Assembly (NCBI GenBank): GCA_039566865.1
Contig: CM076962.1
Coordinates: forward strand, 5,078,743 to 5,142,742
Reading direction: 5' to 3'
Length of the DNA: 64,000 nucleotides
Source of the DNA: Aurelia coerulea
Lineage: Eukaryota; Cnidaria; Scyphozoa; Semaeostomeae; Ulmaridae
Position numbers and translations under genes: made by a program. Below are positions 1 to 64,000 of this stretch, piece by piece (within the stretch, counting starts at the first letter, position 1; every line of letters begins with the position of its first letter). The notes below the pieces were generated by a model. It saw nothing but the letters and a program-made list of their open reading frames with translations, made no database searches and was not told where the DNA came from.

Positions 1-1
1 A

Positions 2-62381
<62,380 letters not shown>

Positions 62382-62597
62382 ATTGAACGCGTGATTTTAT
62401 ATAAACTTGGAGCAATGCATTCACTATCAAATTAAACTTAGCAAATGTAATTTTCATAACTGCTTGGCTTGGAACATAGTGCAAAAATGCACATAACATT
62501 GGGCCCAATCATCACATTAATTATTTTTCTTTATAAGACTTTTAGCATATATCTATATTACAGCATTTTGCAGGATATGTTTATGTAGCCCCCCATT

Positions 62598-62603
62598 AAT
62601 AAA
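62598..62603 (+). promoter_or_regulatory. Possible polyadenylation signal AATAAA
   Basis: AATAAA lies 217 bases after the stop codon, followed by a GT-rich stretch (AAAGTGGTC). It would give a short 3' UTR. Unverified. Confidence 0.4.
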
Positions 62604-62752
62604 AGTGGTCAATTCAATGATCGATAAAATGATGATTGATGAGATAACTCCGCTTTAGGGTGCCGTTTAAATCATACCAGAGTGGTATCGTCTTGTTTCG
62701 AAGAGCAGTTGACTTCTATTGCCTAAGGCTACTGCTGACTTCATACCAGCTG

Positions 62753-63063
62753 AAGGGGCTCCGTCTCCAAACTGTAAAAAGATCTGTAATCACCAGAGTT
62801 TCAGGCACGTCTTCACAGTCGTCTGCAGTTTGTTCGGTGGCTTCGTACCCAAGCCACTAATAATTGATCTTTAAAAATTCACTTATTTCCGAGCAATCGT
62901 AAAAGATACGAATGTTTGATTTATTCCTCTGTGAAGTACAAGGATTTATCTTCAAAATAACGTTTTCATAACAAAACCGATAACAATCTGTGTGATATTG
63001 CCCATCAAAAACTGTCCAAACTGCAAAATCACCGTTTCGACCAGAATTTGGAGATGGAGCCCT
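62753..63063. mobile_element. Kolobok-type MITE, second copy
   Basis: AAGGGGCTCCGTCTCCAAAC at the left pairs with TTTGGAGATGGAGCCCTT at the right. Internal CCGAGCAATCG and AAGATACGAATGTTTGATTT match the copy at 5936-6234. More diverged than that copy. Confidence 0.6.
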
Positions 63064-64000
63064 TAACTATCCAATTCAATAAGCGATACTCAGACATATG
63101 GAATGAGGCTACTGCGTAGCGTCTTGATTTCCTTTACATTTAGGCCTTCTTTTTACATAATGACGAATATGCAATCAAAAATTCTTTCATAATCTTTCAA
63201 TTTTGAATTATATTGTCTTTTACTGTTCTCTAAAGAAATATGGTTATCATATATCAGATACAGAATACATAAAAGCAATTAAAACAAGTTGAAAAATGAC
63301 AATGAAATCTGTTCAAAATGAAACGTTAAGAATGAACTTTGAAATGAAATTGTTCCCGAAGAAAAGCACCCTTATATCATCTTGGAACCATACCGAAGTG
63401 ATTCTTACATATCTTGCAAAGCGCAGTGATTTCACTCTGATTTGTAGGGCGTTTTGCATCAAATAAGTCTTGCGTAATGTAAGCAAGTAATGATTTTAAT
63501 AAGTACACTTTGGTGATCGTTAAAATGTTTAGAATCTCATTGAAATGATGAAGCACTTGGCAGTCAGTAAGTTTTGAGTAATTGTATAAACCGGTATTTT
63601 TGTAACACAATATAATCCATAGATTATCCTAGAATTGCACATGTTGTTTAAAATGTATCTTTTTGATTTTGTATCTATCTATATTGTATTGTGATACCCT
63701 TGCTCAAGCATTCATCATATTGGTATATATCATATATTCTATTCGAGAATTTAAACACATTGATATGATAGTCGTATTTTCTCCCATATTGACTTTTTTC
63801 TACTTAGGCTACTGAAGCAAGGTTTCTGGAATCGTCCTAGCCAATTAGGCGAATGCTTGAAAGGGTCTATAATGGAATTGATACACTCACTCTTGAAATT
63901 TATAAAATCTCTGCATTTAAACCATCAGGGTAAAGAATGCTACAAGTGCTGGTCTAGTCGGTCTAGTGTTGTAAAAATCAATCTTTCTAGCTAAAGATCT
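63064..64000. other. 3' flank, no supported feature
   Basis: AT-rich sequence. A 77-codon minus-strand open frame (63377-63610) has no recognisable motif. No gene start, RNA or repeat boundary that I can support. Confidence 0.5.

Noticed and set aside
63377..63610. 77-codon minus-strand open frame
   Set aside because: No recognisable motif or regulatory context; chance ORF length for AT-rich DNA.

Overview
The window is animal nuclear DNA, AT-rich and full of introns. One plus-strand gene fills almost all of it, from before base 1 to a stop codon at 62379-62381. The dominant L2/CR1-like reverse transcriptases (motifs such as LQNRAARIV and GQRCFSFRGA), a Penelope-like GIY-YIG fragment, a THAP-bearing TTAA-flanked transposon and many CCGGGTG-ended MITEs resemble repeats of cnidarians, especially anthozoans. 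Amphioxus or another marine invertebrate cannot be excluded. No bacterial features are present.

Main result: I can join 22 exons (21 introns, all GT-AG, 13 of phase 1, 8 of phase 0, none of phase 2) into one open frame of 3,565 visible codons, lacking only the 5' end. It encodes an unusual fusion. A Patched/NPC1/Dispatched-type RND membrane protein (sterol-sensing-like domain, GIDD and GFSVD motifs) runs without a break into a complete type I polyketide synthase. The order is RND - KS - AT - DH - pseudo-KR - ER - KR - ACP - TE, followed by a C-terminal domain that looks PH-like. The join lies inside exon 2 (3836-5060), where the last transmembrane helix, a short basic linker and the KS share one reading frame. 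KS, AT, DH, KR, ACP and TE keep their catalytic residues. The ER has lost the glycine-rich nucleotide-binding motif and is probably inactive. RND C-termini are cytosolic, so the synthase would be tethered to the cytosolic face of a membrane beside a lipid/sterol-type transporter.

Layout: 2-5060 RND and most of KS; 6749-9546 KS end and AT; 11547-18531 DH, with a serine-rich insert; 19635-20345 pseudo-KR; 26531-32513 ER and start of KR; 35463-37946 KR; 38772-42177 KR end and ACP; 42673-54650 TE; 54326-62381 C-terminal domain; 62382-64000 3' flank with a possible AATAAA at 62598.

The introns hold at least eleven non-LTR retrotransposon remnants, a Penelope-like fragment, a tRNA-derived SINE, a 5.7 kb Kolobok-like transposon, piggyBac-like TTAA MITEs, several families of TA-flanked MITEs, perfect hairpins with target-site duplications, an 11 x 35-bp tandem array and a GGT-rich minisatellite. 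No stand-alone host gene is convincing inside them.
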